64,000 nt of DNA from Pyrus communis (taxonomy: Eukaryota > Streptophyta > Magnoliopsida > Rosales > Rosaceae). The position numbers and the translations under genes are program-made. The notes below the pieces were generated by a model. The model had not been told where the DNA came from and ran no database searches. It was given only the letters and a program-made list of their open reading frames with translations. The stretch spans positions 5,746,872 to 5,810,871 of the forward strand of contig NC_084807.1 of the NCBI RefSeq assembly GCF_963583255.1, written 5' to 3'. Within the stretch, counting starts at the first letter, position 1; every line of letters starts with the position of its first letter. This document shows positions 34,363 through 44,296 of the stretch, in pieces.

Positions 34363-37353
34363 CTCTGCTCACGATCCTCAACAATTGCAGCTCTTAATCT
34401 TTTGGATAACATCAAAGTGGAAGCAATAATTGGTGCACAAACAAGAATCGAAGCAAGCCTACTGGCAGAATTAGCAGAAGAAGTTAAAGTCCCCATAATG
34501 TCTCTTTCTGGACCGAGTCATTCTCCACCTAGAAAATATCCCTTCTTCGTCGAGATCACACAGGATGAAACATTTCAAGCTGCGGGAATAAGTGCCCTCA
34601 TTGAAGCTTTCAGATGGAGGGATGTTATCCTTTTATATGAGAACTTAAATTATGGGAGGGACATCATTCCATCTTTGATCCATTCCTTACAAGAGGCAAA
34701 TGTTAATGTTGCATATAAAAGTTGCATTTCTGCCTCCTCGACAAACGAACAGATCAGCGAGGAGCTCCGCAACATCATGAAGTTGAGGACTACGGTATTT
34801 GTGGTGCATATGTCACACTTGCTCGTTCCTCGCTTTCTCCTAACTGTGAAAGAGTTAGGAATGATGAGTGAAGCGTATGCTTGGATTATGACATCAACTA
34901 GCCTTAGTTTCTTGCATTCCTCCACGGACTCATCTGTGGTTGAGTCAATGGAAGGGGTATTGGGTTTAAAGTCTTATATTCCAGCATCAACCCGCCTCCA
35001 CAATCTTACTTCAAGATTGAGGAGGAAGTTTTACACGGAAGATCAAAATATGGAAGTAGGTGAGTTAAGTCCAGATGAAATTTGGGCATATGATGCAACT
35101 TGGGCTCTAGCAGAAGCAGTAGAGAGGACGAGGACAAAATATTCCACAAGACTATTGAGCCTAATGGATTCGAATAATATTACCAAACAGGGCCTTATTC
35201 TTCTTCGGGAGATATTGCATACTAGGTTTACAGGTTTAGGTGGAGAAATTCAATATCCAAATGGGAAGCTAATTTCAAGTGCATTTGAGATTGTAAATGT
35301 GATAGGAAAAGGGGAGAGAAGGGTTGGATTTTGGCCTTGTTACAAGACATTCCACCAAATTAATAACAGAAGAAATTTACTTTCTGCTAACGATCTGAAG
35401 ACAATCATATGGCCTGGAGGGTCATCAACTTTCGTGAATGGTTCCAAGCTGCAATTGAGTACTGAAATAAAACTAAGAGTTGGTGTTCCACTAAAAACTG
35501 GGTTCAAGGAGTTTGTGCGTGTGGACCATGATTTTCAAACCAATAGAACATATTTCTCAGGGTTCTGTATAGACGTATTTGAAGCTGCAGTTAGAGGATT
35601 GCCATATAAAGTACACTATGAGTTTATTTCATTTCCAAATGCCAGTAGATACTGGACATACAGTGATCTTGTCTACCAGGTTTATCTTCAGGTATATGCT
35701 TACTTGGAAAAACATAATCTAAAAAATCTATTCAATTTTTGGATGAGTGATGCTATTTGGATTCCACGTGCAAAGTGACGAGTAAATGTGATGCAAATAA
35801 CATTACTCAAAACACTTTCTTCAAAATCTGTGTGGTTGGTAACGGAAAAGATCTATGTTTAATTTATTAATTATTTGGTATATCTTTTCTTCTTTTGGTC
35901 GAGAACTATTTAGTCTTTTTACTTTTGATTACTTACGAAATTTCTAATTAAATTATTTTGTCTTTGTGGTTTGGGGCTGTGTGGACTGGTACACCAGAAT
36001 TACGATGCTGTTGTGGGAGATACGACAATCACAGCGAACAGATCTCAGTATGTTGATTTTACAATACCGTACACTGACTTAGGAGTGGGAATGCTAATAA
36101 AAAAGGGAAAGACAAACATGTGGATTTTTTTGAAACCGCTTTCAGGAGACCTTTGGATAGCAAGTGCCTGTTTTTTTATCTTAACCGGTTTGGTTGTGTG
36201 GGTAATCGAGCGTCCAGTCAACCAAGAATTCCAAGGCACGCCATTGCAGCAAATTGGAACAATATTTTGGTTCTCCTTCTCAACCCTTGTGTTTGCTCAT
36301 AGTAAGTGCTCTATAATCTCATCACTTATCCAGTTAATGTTATACAACTTTTACTTCAACTAATGAAGAAATGCTCAACTCAAAAATATATATTTTAAGA
36401 TCTTTATTTGTTAATTCATACAGGGGAGAAGATACTAAGCAACTTGGCAAAGTTTGTAGTGATCATATGGGTGTTTGTTGTGCTTATACTGACTTCCAGT
36501 TACACTGCAACATTAGCATCAATGATGACTGTCAAACAAATACAGTTAAACTCGGGGAACTATATAGGTTACCAATCATTCACCAAAGTTATAGAGAACT
36601 CCTCGAGGTTCAAAAGCATTAGAGTATATGGTACAATTGAAGAATATGCTGATGCTTTATCAAGAGGAAGTAAGCATGGTGGTGTTTCTGCTATCGTTGA
36701 CGAGGTTCCATACATCAAGGCCTTCCTCGCAAAGTATTCCGCTGACTACTCAATGATTAAGACCGAGTCTATAACCAATGGTTTCGGCTTTGTTAGTAAC
36801 CTCGCTCCCTAATTGACATGCATTAATTTAAAACGCACTAAAATTAGCGAAGAAGCATGATATATTTTTTAGCTTGAAGATGTATTTCTACTCGATAATT
36901 AACGTTCAATCAGAATTTTAATAAACTATACAACAAACTTTCAATAAATAGCAGAAATTTATTATAAGCTGCTTAATCCGTGTTCATGTTTTGTATCAGG
37001 TTTTCCCGAAAGGTTCGCAATTGGCCCATGACATGTCAAGGCAAATTGAAATTCTAAGAGAAGAAGGAAAGCTACTAGAGATGGAACAAACTTGGTTTAG
37101 TAAAACACCTCTTACATTTGACGACTCGAATACTAATGGTCCGAATGCTCTGAACTTCAGCACCTTTCGCGGTTTATTCCTCGTTAGTGGGGTTGCTTCA
37201 GCTTTTGCTCTTTCCTTATTCACTATTTTCTCACTCAATGAAAAATGGCATGTCCTGGAGAAATGCAAATGTCGGAATCTGGTTCGAGAAAAGCTGCAGT
37301 TTGTAAGGAAGTGCTTCTCTAACAAAGTCTCCAGTCATAATGGAGAAAACTAG
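23397..37353 (+). CDS. Glutamate receptor-like ion channel (GLR, clade-2-like), 5 exons, 868 aa
   Basis: Plant GLRs are plasma-membrane, amino-acid-gated cation channels that carry Ca2+. Exons: 23397-23676, 34391-35691, 35998-36301, 36424-36791 and 37000-37353. All have GT-AG borders, and the phases add up to 2607 nt without a stop. Predicted order: signal peptide (1 to ~31), amino-terminal periplasmic-binding-like domain (~38-420), S1 ligand-binding half (~453-560, '[10 protein letters not shown]', '[20 protein letters not shown]'), M1 (~579-598), pore loop (~608-628), M3 (~638-663, with [11 protein letters not shown] in place of the animal SYTANLAAF), S2 (~665-790), and M4 (~807-830) with a short basic tail. 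Intron 1 is 10.7 kb and holds repeats and a Copia element; the other introns are 122-306 bp. An extra copy of exon 1 lies upstream at 16855. Slightly shorter than the usual 900-950 aa. The family is certain; the clade is inferred from overall likeness. Confidence 0.9.
24650..27010. repeat. Intronic tandem repeats: ~37-bp motif and ~1.1-kb larger unit
   Basis: The motif 'cagaccactcaacgaaat...gatagggaaagggatt' recurs many times with variation at 18110-18400, 24650-25120 and 25900-26230. A larger unit, about 24700-25880, repeats as about 25880-27000. Shared landmarks are 'aatttggtgtcacaa', 'acacatttcataaaata', 'cttacacgcaaac' and 'gatccacaagttc'. Short open frames (24828, 25524, 25751) are products of the repeats. 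The sequence is probably LTR-element-derived and non-coding. Confidence 0.75.
27487..27512 (+). repeat. Run of 26 G
   Basis: An uninterrupted homopolymer of G, preceded by 'tcccgc' and followed by 'tggcgc'. It can form stacked G-quartets, or it may be an assembly collapse or expansion. It lies in intron 1 of the GLR gene. Confidence 0.95.
27513..27860. repeat. Second copy of the repeat family found at ~17750-18060 and 24290-24600
   Basis: Shares 'atctccttcgttaaaa', 'aaagtccacaaatgatccca' and the 'gctaattacgaaaaat' order with those segments. It is more diverged than unit A is from unit B. The GLR intron start therefore lies within an older dispersed repeat family. Confidence 0.6.
27861..30132. 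other. Intron 1 sequence, no gene recognised
   Basis: Six-frame reading gives only short frames with no known domain (28013-28249 +, 28874-29155 -). The composition is close to that of plant retrotransposon spacers, but no LTR or target duplication was found. Confidence 0.4.
30133..30137. other. Copia target site duplication, left (TAATT)
   Basis: TAATT directly before the left LTR; identical to 34107-34111. Confidence 0.95.
30138..30653 (-). repeat. Copia LTR (3' LTR of the element)
   Basis: 516 bp, TG...CA ends. Bordered inside by the polypurine tract and outside by TAATT. Confidence 0.93.
30654..30664 (-). other. Polypurine tract of the Copia element
   Basis: Minus strand reads AAGGGGGAG immediately before the 3' LTR, the usual primer for plus-strand DNA synthesis. 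Confidence 0.8.
30661..31815 (-). pseudogene. Copia reverse transcriptase and RNase H, broken
   Basis: Minus-strand pieces in order: RT ('[16 protein letters not shown]' at about 31760), catalytic YVDD intact (about 31608-31619, in a different frame), the connection '[14 protein letters not shown]' and '[17 protein letters not shown]' (31086-31466), and the RNase H end '[15 protein letters not shown]', '[12 protein letters not shown]' (30661-30873). Several frame changes and stops separate them. Similar to the RT of autonomous Copia elements but non-functional. Confidence 0.88.
32270..32479 (-). pseudogene. Copia integrase-to-RT linker remnant
   Basis: Acidic, Glu/Asp-rich stretch ('[18 protein letters not shown]') of the kind that joins the integrase C-terminus to RT in Copia polyproteins. 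Integrase catalytic motifs are not found upstream of it. Confidence 0.55.
32545..32772 (-). pseudogene. Gag C-terminal basic region with disrupted zinc knuckle
   Basis: At 32618-32660 the minus strand encodes the start of a CCHC knuckle (C-x2-C spacing, 'CYNCGKKG'), broken by a one-base frameshift in a G run. The position of the conserved His would be Tyr in the other frame. Basic residues (RRKV, TRRRK) fit a nucleic-acid-binding gag tail. Confidence 0.6.
33008..33466 (-). pseudogene. Copia gag N-terminal part, 152-codon open frame
   Basis: Begins [20 protein letters not shown], followed by 'W...[16 protein letters not shown]', the retrotransposon gag (UBN2-type) pattern, and later '[13 protein letters not shown]' and '[15 protein letters not shown]'. 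It is the best preserved part of the element. The frame ends at about 33008 near a T-rich tract (32993-33019), where gag homology continues imperfectly. Confidence 0.85.
33572..33590 (-). other. Primer binding site (initiator Met tRNA type)
   Basis: Minus strand reads TGGTATCAGCGCAG just inside the 5' LTR. The usual plant Copia site is complementary to the 3' end of tRNA-iMet (TGGTATCAGAGC). One position differs. Confidence 0.85.
33591..34106 (-). repeat. Copia LTR (5' LTR of the element)
   Basis: 516 bp, paired with 30138-30653. The TAATT target duplication follows at 34107-34111. Confidence 0.93.
34324..34357 (+). repeat. Poly-T tract near the GLR exon 2 acceptor
   Basis: About 33 consecutive T, ending 34 bases before the exon 2 start at 34391. 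It strengthens or extends the pyrimidine tract of intron 1. Slippage may make its length polymorphic. Confidence 0.85.
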
Positions 37354-37805
37354 TATTGCACGCGATGCTAGCTATAAAATATTTGTAGCAACTAGTGGAG
37401 TGAATTCAAATACATTGTTGTATTAACTTACTAATTGACCAGTTAGGATTTCAGAGCTCTTATGAATTTTTGAATGGAATGTATGTATGTATTTTTTATT
37501 TTCATTTTAGTTTTATTAACTTACTAAGTGACCTAAATAAGCTTATCTTGCTCATCAATCTTGCTACATCCTGAAACAAGATGGATGATTTTAACATTAA
37601 AAATCTGAAAGAAAGCAGCAGCCACATCTTAATAAGTTATACAAGAAATATGCAGAGCGTATGAGTGAACGTATGTATATATAATAGAACTAGTAAAAAA
37701 GAGGAACAATTGAAGGAGCAAATATATAAACCCCCTGATATACAATAGGGGTAACGCCTCCCCAGTTTTGAGAACATATTGCAAAATAGGGCAAATAGTT
37801 GGATA

Positions 37806-37851
<46 letters not shown>

Positions 37852-38140
37852 AATAAACGATATTATCTACACTAAGGGATGAGGAAGTAGGCTAAGCCTC
37901 ACAATGGGCTAGCAATAATGTGATTCAAATTCGTCTTTAGCAAGAATTAATCTAAGACCTCTCACTTACAAGTGAAGAGGAATATGATTAGATCGTAATG
38001 CTAAATGGCCAAAACAGCAACTTTTAGAAGCTACTTTAATAAAAGGCTGACTTGAGCCTTTAATGAACATTTTCAATTGCTGTAATAACTTCATTAATTT
38101 TTTGAAAATGACATTTTTAGCATTCCACACACATTTTATC
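37354..38140. other. GLR 3' flank, no gene
   Basis: Contains the 3'UTR region of the GLR gene and a (TA)n microsatellite at about 37811-37850. No coding frame. Confidence 0.5.
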
Positions 38141-38164
38141 TCTTAGAGAATAAAGTGACTGTTA

Positions 38165-38660
38165 TTTCCTACCACCACCATTAAGGTTGCCACCACCACC
38201 ACCATAACCACAACCTCCGTCACTGTGTCCACAACCACAACCACCTCCACCACCATTGTCACCACCATCATTACCACCACTGTTGCAACCACCATCGCCA
38301 ACACCATCACCATAACCGCAACCGCCACCACAATCAGAACCGTCACTACCGACATAGTCACCACCATCATCGCCACCATTGCCGCCAGCACTACCACCAT
38401 CACCACAACGCTGCCACCGGTGCTACAACCTCCCTACCACCATTGTTACCTCTACAACTGAACCATCACATCCCACTATTAGCACCACAACCATCACCAC
38501 AACGCTGCCACCGGTGCTACATCCTCCCTACCACCATTGTTACCTCTAAAACTGAACCATCACATCCCACTATTAGCACCACCACCATACCTCCATCATT
38601 GCTACTACCATCACCACCACCAACCCGCCACTGCTGTCGTTGCCCCCGCTCCTACTACTA
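38165..38660 (+). repeat. ACC/CAT-rich low-complexity array with 94-bp tandem units
   Basis: Trinucleotide-rich sequence. From about 38409, 'cgctgccaccggtgctac' recurs at 38503 with the following ~85 bp nearly identical. The long open frames over it (poly-Thr on plus, Val/Met-rich on minus) come from the repeat and are not genes. Confidence 0.85.
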
Positions 38661-39100
38661 TGTCCATTTTGTCATTATATACAATCATATTAATTTTTTA
38701 TTAAAATTTACCAAACAATTTTATATTACTTTTCAAAATCACAACACGTTTAAAACACAATCAACTAAACGCTTATCTGTTTTACTTTACAGTTGATTAT
38801 TCTTAAAACACAGCATAACCAAAAAAAAATATAGTAGAAGCATTTTTTTAAAAAGTACAGCAGAAGCAGTTTTTAAACACAACAATCCCAAACCAATCCT
38901 TAGTGTAATTTCTAGAACCTAAAGGAGTTTTGTGAAAATGAAAACAAGAAAATCCTCGGGGTGTTTGTGATATTATCCTCTGTTATGTGGGTGTTAATTC
39001 AAGGGACAGATGTCAAACAACTAGACTAGTCACAGGGTTGGCACAGAGGATTGGACACAGCAGAACACACCCGAAAGAGAGGAAAAGGCGAAAGAATACG
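38661..39100. other. Upstream region of tubulin-folding cofactor A
   Basis: AT-rich sequence between the array and the presumed 5'UTR. No clear TATA box is seen. Confidence 0.4.
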
Positions 39101-39212
39101 GAATCGGGTTTTGTCCACTTCATCTTCGTCTCCAGTTTGCTGCCATCATTGTACTGCTCTCCCTCACTTGTAAGAGCAGCATCCCACCCAAAAGCTCCTA
39201 TATTTACAACAG
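39100..39212 (+). other. Putative 5'UTR exon of tubulin-folding cofactor A
   Basis: Ends in 'acaacag|gtactc'. The matching acceptor 'ttttgatag' is at 39932, six bases before the ATG. The transcription start is a guess. Confidence 0.5.

Positions 39213-39263
<51 letters not shown>
39213..39263 (+). repeat. (CT)n microsatellite at the start of the 5'UTR intron
   Basis: About 24 CT units directly after the donor. Pyrimidine-rich repeats near transcription starts are common in plants; any regulatory role is untested. Confidence 0.9.
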
Positions 39264-39267
<4 letters not shown>

Positions 39268-39938
39268 TAGATTGTTGAATGTTAGATCACTGCCCTCACT
39301 GGGCACGTTTTTCATATATTTCTTTCAAGGGTTTTGGACTTTGCCCCCAACCCTCTTATGTGTTCGACCAAATGCCTGAAAGAAATTCCCCAAATGCTAT
39401 CTTAATCCTGAATCTTTCGGCCACTGATGGATCTGTTTACTTTACCCTTTTAAAACTCAAAATTTTGTGCCTCTGAGTCTGCATTTTGCTTATTTTATGC
39501 TTGTTTATGTGCTAAAGTTAACAATCAGACATTGGGTAGATTGTATTTTCCCTTTTGAGATGTTTACCATTGATGGGGTTTTCTTCTTGAAACACTATAC
39601 CATGATCTGTTCTATCCATTGTACAACTCCAGTGTAGCGCGGCAACGGGTGCACGTTTGTGTAGTAATATATGCTCTAGTAGGAATGAAATGTTGTTAAT
39701 CTAAGTCTTTTTTCTGTTGATACTGCTATTGTTATTATTATTTTTGCACCCATTACGATAAATTCTTGGCTCCGCCACTCCGCCAGTTGTTGACGTGAAT
39801 GAGGACAACGTGAATCGTATCTTTCGTTTAAATCCATTGAAATAGCATGTGTTGATGAAAAGAAAGCTCAGATTGAATATTTATTATGGTCCCATATTTT
39901 GTACATGCTCAAGAAAGTGATTCTTTTGATAGGTTACC

Positions 39939-41552
39939 ATGGCAACCCTAAGAAATCTGAAAATCAAGACTGGTACTTGCAAACGCATCGTTAAGGAGCT
40001 TCATTCATATGAGAAAGAGGTTGAGAGAGAAGCTGCAAAAACAGCAGACATGAAAGAGAAAGGAGCTGATCCTTATGATCTGAAGCAACAGGTTTGGTCA
40101 TGAATCACGAGTCATGACATGCATCAGACACCATGTAGAATCATTAAGTTGTCATCTTCTTTTAATTAATATAATCTTGCAGTTCTTCTCCTCATAAAAC
40201 TATTGTTGTCGCAGACATTTGATTAGTTGAAACCCACAAATTTGTTATGTGGTAATTCAAGATTTTTATTTGTTCAGTCAAAATTTGTACAATGGATAGT
40301 GCTTTTCACACATCCCATTTTACCTCTCACACAACCTTGTTAATTTGTCCATTGATCTTCTTCAATTCATTCGTTCCGATGGCTCTGGAAATTGAAAGGG
40401 GTGTGTGAGAGGTAAAAATGGGTGTGTGGATAGCACCACCCTTGTACAATTAGGAATAACATGGTTTCTGGGTTTTCTAAACTTATAAGTTCCTGAACTT
40501 CTCTCTATGTTGCTTAGCTGTTTTGATTGCGGCAACCTGTCATATATTCTGTTTGTCATATGCGAGTCAGTTATCAACTGTTTTTGGATTTTATGTGTTC
40601 TAGCCTTTTAGGTATATTTCATTCCTTGTAGTGGCTATATATTACTGGATTGCTAAGTATACAGCTTTGTTAAGATTTCTCAAATTAGGTTGCCGTTTTT
40701 CTTTTGAATATTTTCGGCATCAATCAACTTGTTCTACTTGTTTGCTTAACATTATATCGTTATTGTAACCTAATAATGTTCAGAAATGGGTAAGATGTAC
40801 TTTGCACCCATGAATAAATGTGGAAAGTCACTTGCCAAGCCTGTACCGCAGTAGTAGAAAAATAATTCCTAAATTTTTGTTTCTTATTTTTCACTAATTC
40901 TAGTAGTAAACTTTTCGAACCAAATTCCTGTTGGCTGATAACTTATTTGTTTGCTTGCTTGTGTGTAAAACTTGTGGTAATTTACAAGCTTTTGACAGAA
41001 GAATGAAGGTTTAAAATGCATAAATTAGTTGATTGACTGTTCTATGTTTTTTTTATTTTTTGGATACCCATTAGTTCTAAATAGGTTATAGTAGTTTTTC
41101 CCATCACCTAATGTTCAAACTGAAGGCCATTGAATCAATCTTACTTCTGATTGCTTGAAGTTCTCCTATTTCCTTTGTTAAGCTACTTCATTGAGAAGTA
41201 AACTGAAGAAATGAAAAGTTAAATGGATAGATGCATATCCCTTCCAAATAAAATTCATGTCTTCTTGGTTTCCTTACAGGAAAATGTGCTGGCTGAATCT
41301 AGGATGATGATTCCCGATTGCCGGAAACGCTTGGAGGCCTCATTAGCTGACCTGAAAGGAATTTTGGTATGTACAGTCTTGGTTAACCTTAATTTCAATT
41401 AACGACTCCGATAACCCCAATTTGTTAAGCAACATAATTACTTTCAGGCTGAAGTAGAAGAAGAGTTGAACCAGAAGGAAGGTCCTGAAATTGAAGAAGC
41501 TCGAACCATTATTGGAGAAGTTGATACACTGTTTCAGACAACAGAAGCCTAA
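39939..41552 (+). CDS. TFCA: Tubulin-folding cofactor A (TFC A / KIESEL), 114 aa
   Basis: Cofactor A binds beta-tubulin after its release from the chaperonin and hands it on for dimer assembly in the cytosol. Exons: 39939-40091, 41280-41366 and 41448-41552. All phases are zero and borders are GT-AG. The product starts MATLRNLKIKTGTCKRIVKE and ends TLFQTTEA. Conserved blocks 'HSYEKEVEREAAKTADMK', 'GADPYDLKQQENVL' and 'ESRMMIPDCRKRLE' match the Arabidopsis protein (113 aa). It is alpha-helical and coiled-coil throughout, as expected for the three-helix bundle. Intron 1 (1188 bp) contains a MITE. The neighbour DUF1005 gene is convergent. It is probably a housekeeping gene; no stop or frameshift is seen. 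Confidence 0.95.
40294..40441. mobile_element. MITE in intron 1 of TFCA, 148 bp, 9-bp target duplication
   Basis: Inverted ends: GGATAGTGCTTTTCACAC and, in complement, GGGTGGTGCTATCCACAC, each continuing into 'attttacctctcacaca'. TTGTACAAT lies at 40285-40293 and 40442-40450. The 9-bp duplication fits a Mutator-type MITE. Related sequence is at about 7738-7885. It can fold into a hairpin in the pre-mRNA. Confidence 0.85.
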
Positions 41553-42344
41553 TGTCATGGTTGTTGTAACATTGCTAACATCGCGTGGTCTTGGATCTCC
41601 ATCGTCTTTTGTTCTGTTTCATACGATGGTTTTCTATGGATCCTTATTCTCTTGCATGTATTGATATTTTCCGTTCCCTCGACAATCTTTGAATTTCAGT
41701 TTGTTTGCAACTATGCTATTGAATGAAGAAACGAAAGATTTGATACTAGTTATTCTTCTATTCTTTCCCTTTCCTTCCTGCTGGATCCATCTGTTCCCGA
41801 ATAAGTCCATAACGCGTGAGAACGACATGGAATCAAAAGAACCAACCTAATTGTTTCTTCTTCCCTTTCTTTTAAGTGACATCTTGGTTTTACCGTGTAC
41901 TCCTCGTTGAATATTTGCTTAACAGAAAATTGTACGTGTATCCGATTGCATACAACCCACAACCGGTGATACATAAGTTTTCTTGCTTATCAAGGCATCC
42001 AACTGTATTGGCCTAAACGAATTTCGGGCACCTAATTCCGCGTAAGGGCCAACGACTCTAGAATTTCCTAGGCTTCTAGGGTTTTTCTCCGAGGAAATGA
42101 AGAAATTCACCAAGTTTTCAGTTCGATTTACAAGAAAAAAGTTATATGTTTTCCCAAAGCCTATCCTCCCATGATAAAATAGTATACTGCCACCAACTAG
42201 ATGTAAAACGACGCCGTGTTGGCTTACTGCTACCATGAATGAGTACTTAAACAATCTTTAAGAGTTCTAAATAAGAGTTTTCCTGTACACAAGCCAGATG
42301 TTACATCAATCAATAAAAACTATAGCTGTTTTATGTGCACGGAA
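41553..42344. other. Convergent 3' region between TFCA and the DUF1005 gene
   Basis: The 3'UTRs of both genes lie here. The minus-strand frames at 41634-42254 show no domain and are probably chance. Confidence 0.5.
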
Positions 42345-44245
42345 TCATATAGAAGGGCAGGAGGGTTTCCTGAACTTCCGGAAGGGCCTACATGCATCAA
42401 TGCTGAGATCAACTGCAGCTGCAAGAGCCATGAAGATGGCGGCATCCTCCACACAAGTCACATGCCTCATTGCTAGTTGTACCAATGGCTTGCTGGCTTT
42501 TCCTTCCCCTTGCACACTACAGCTCATGACGAAACCACCAACATCTGGATACAAACCTGCAAAGTCTCCACTGGTTTGTGGGCTTGGTATCGGACTGGCG
42601 GCTGCTGTTGCCGCTGCTGCCTGCATCTGTTTGTCTGTGTCTATGGAAAAGTCTCCACCCTTTTCAGCATTGATGCGGATTTCAGACATGAAGAGATCCA
42701 CGGCCTCCTGGCATTCTGACAGAAGGCGAAATCGACAGAAAACGGAGTCTCTGATGCCACGCTCACGCCATGCCTCAAGCTTTCCCCATGGCTGCCAGCT
42801 ATCAGGCCTGTAAGCATCAGGACTAACAATCAACCAAGCTCCTGGGTTGGACCTTGCAACCCAATCACAACCTGTTGCTGGAACAAATGGGGTTGTTATA
42901 AAGGCTGCTGCAATAGCCGAGCCAGAGAGATCATGTATTGTCACCTTCCATCCCTTTCTCTCTCTTCTCTCTGTATCCAGATCAGGATTGTTAGCAGCAC
43001 CTGACCAGTATGTGCTCAATGGATCCACCTGGGGAACCCTGTAAATTCATTAAACCATCAAAACTACATCGACACAATTGTGAATTCAAATTAGAAAACC
43101 AAACTGTTCATAGCAAGAGAGGAAATTTGGAGCGTTGGATACTGTATCGAACACTTCCTGGATATTCATTAATAAAACAAAAAGGTTCTGATCAATCCGA
43201 AATTTATTATGTAACATTGTAGGTCACGTTGATTCCTGACAAGGCACACGTTGAAAATCAAATAGAAAATAAGAAAGAAGCTGTTTTGTGATGAGGCAAA
43301 CAAGGGGACTTGGGAAAATGACACAAGACAAGTACAGTGAGTTTTTTAATACAAAAGACCGTATGACAATGATGTGGCAAGATAATCAACAAACTTTTTT
43401 TAGGCACCCCCAAGTTGTTTCTTACACTGCAATCTGCAAATTTAAAACGACAAATTGCCTCTTGAAACTAATGCAGTCAAAACCATACAACTCAGCAATC
43501 CTTGTTCATCGAACAAGAATCTAGAACCAGTATAAACATTTGACAAACAAAAGTTCTGAAATCTTAAAACTGTAGCATCCTCAAAAATCTTAAACAAGTA
43601 TTGTAAATTATAAAGTTAAAATAAGTCACATCACCTGTCTCGGATGAACTTGCAGCTGAAAATAGGCTGTTTAATGGAGCCTTGAAGCTGAACTATCTGA
43701 GGACTAAGTTTTGTTGCATCATCAAACTGGAAAACATATCTCGGATCAGGATCTAGTCTTACTCTCAAATGAAGCTCCGCACTCAATTTTCCGTTCTCCT
43801 GCTTGTTTTTGCCAATTGCTATCCACCCACTGAAAAGAACCACTGACTTTCTTTCCCCCCATTCAGGACCAACCTCAAGCTTATATGTCCCAATTTGCTG
43901 CCTTTTGGTCCCTACACCACAGTGGGATCCCTTCTTCCCAGTGAAAATAGCGATCTCCAGACATGAATGAGGATTGTAGAAACAGCCAGGTTCCAGCAGT
44001 GCTTTAATATCAGATTCTTCAAGATAAAAACTGGAGGCAGTGCTATGAGAATCACGTGTAGCAGCTTCAGGAGAAGATACTAAGGGAATTGATGCTGTCT
44101 GCATAGGGAATCCTCGAAGGCGAATTTCACATGAATATGGGGAAGAGAATGCATGAATACCAGATTTTTCAGAGTTTAAAGGTGTTCCAGGAATCCTTAG
44201 TCCAAGTGAGCCTATTGACAACCTAATAAAAGCCTGAGGATCCAT
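42345..44245 (-). CDS. DUF1005 family protein, 434 aa
   Basis: Two coding exons: 44245-43635 (611 nt) and 43038-42345 (694 nt), splitting an Arg codon, together 1305 nt. Starts MDPQAFIRLSIGSLGLRIPG. The DUF1005 pattern is clear: a conserved N-terminus ('PYSCEIRLRGFPMQTASIPL'), 'CFYNPHSCLEIAIFTGKKG', 'RVRLDPDPRYVFQFDD', then 'GWKVTIHDLSGSAIAAAFIT', 'VARSNPGAWLIVSPD' and a closing 'GEGKASKPLVQLAMRHVTCV'. No membrane segment is seen. Function is unknown in plants. Upstream, a 5'UTR exon at 44246-44296 joins a ~2.7-kb intron. I chose the ATG at 44245 rather than the in-frame upstream Met at 44266 because the family starts with MDP. Confidence 0.93.
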
Positions 44246-44296
44246 TCTGGTCACAAAAATTTCCACATTATATCTAAAGCCACGATCTTGGACGGC

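Noticed and set aside
38143..38406. Val/Met-rich minus frame and Thr-rich plus frame
   Set aside because: Products of the ACC/CAT simple repeat.
39013..39315. Frame with repeated Arg-Glu, and Ser-Leu repeat on the other strand
   Set aside because: Translation of the (CT)n microsatellite next to the cofactor A leader.
42298..42813. 171-codon plus-strand frame
   Set aside because: Shadow of the DUF1005 exon on the opposite strand.
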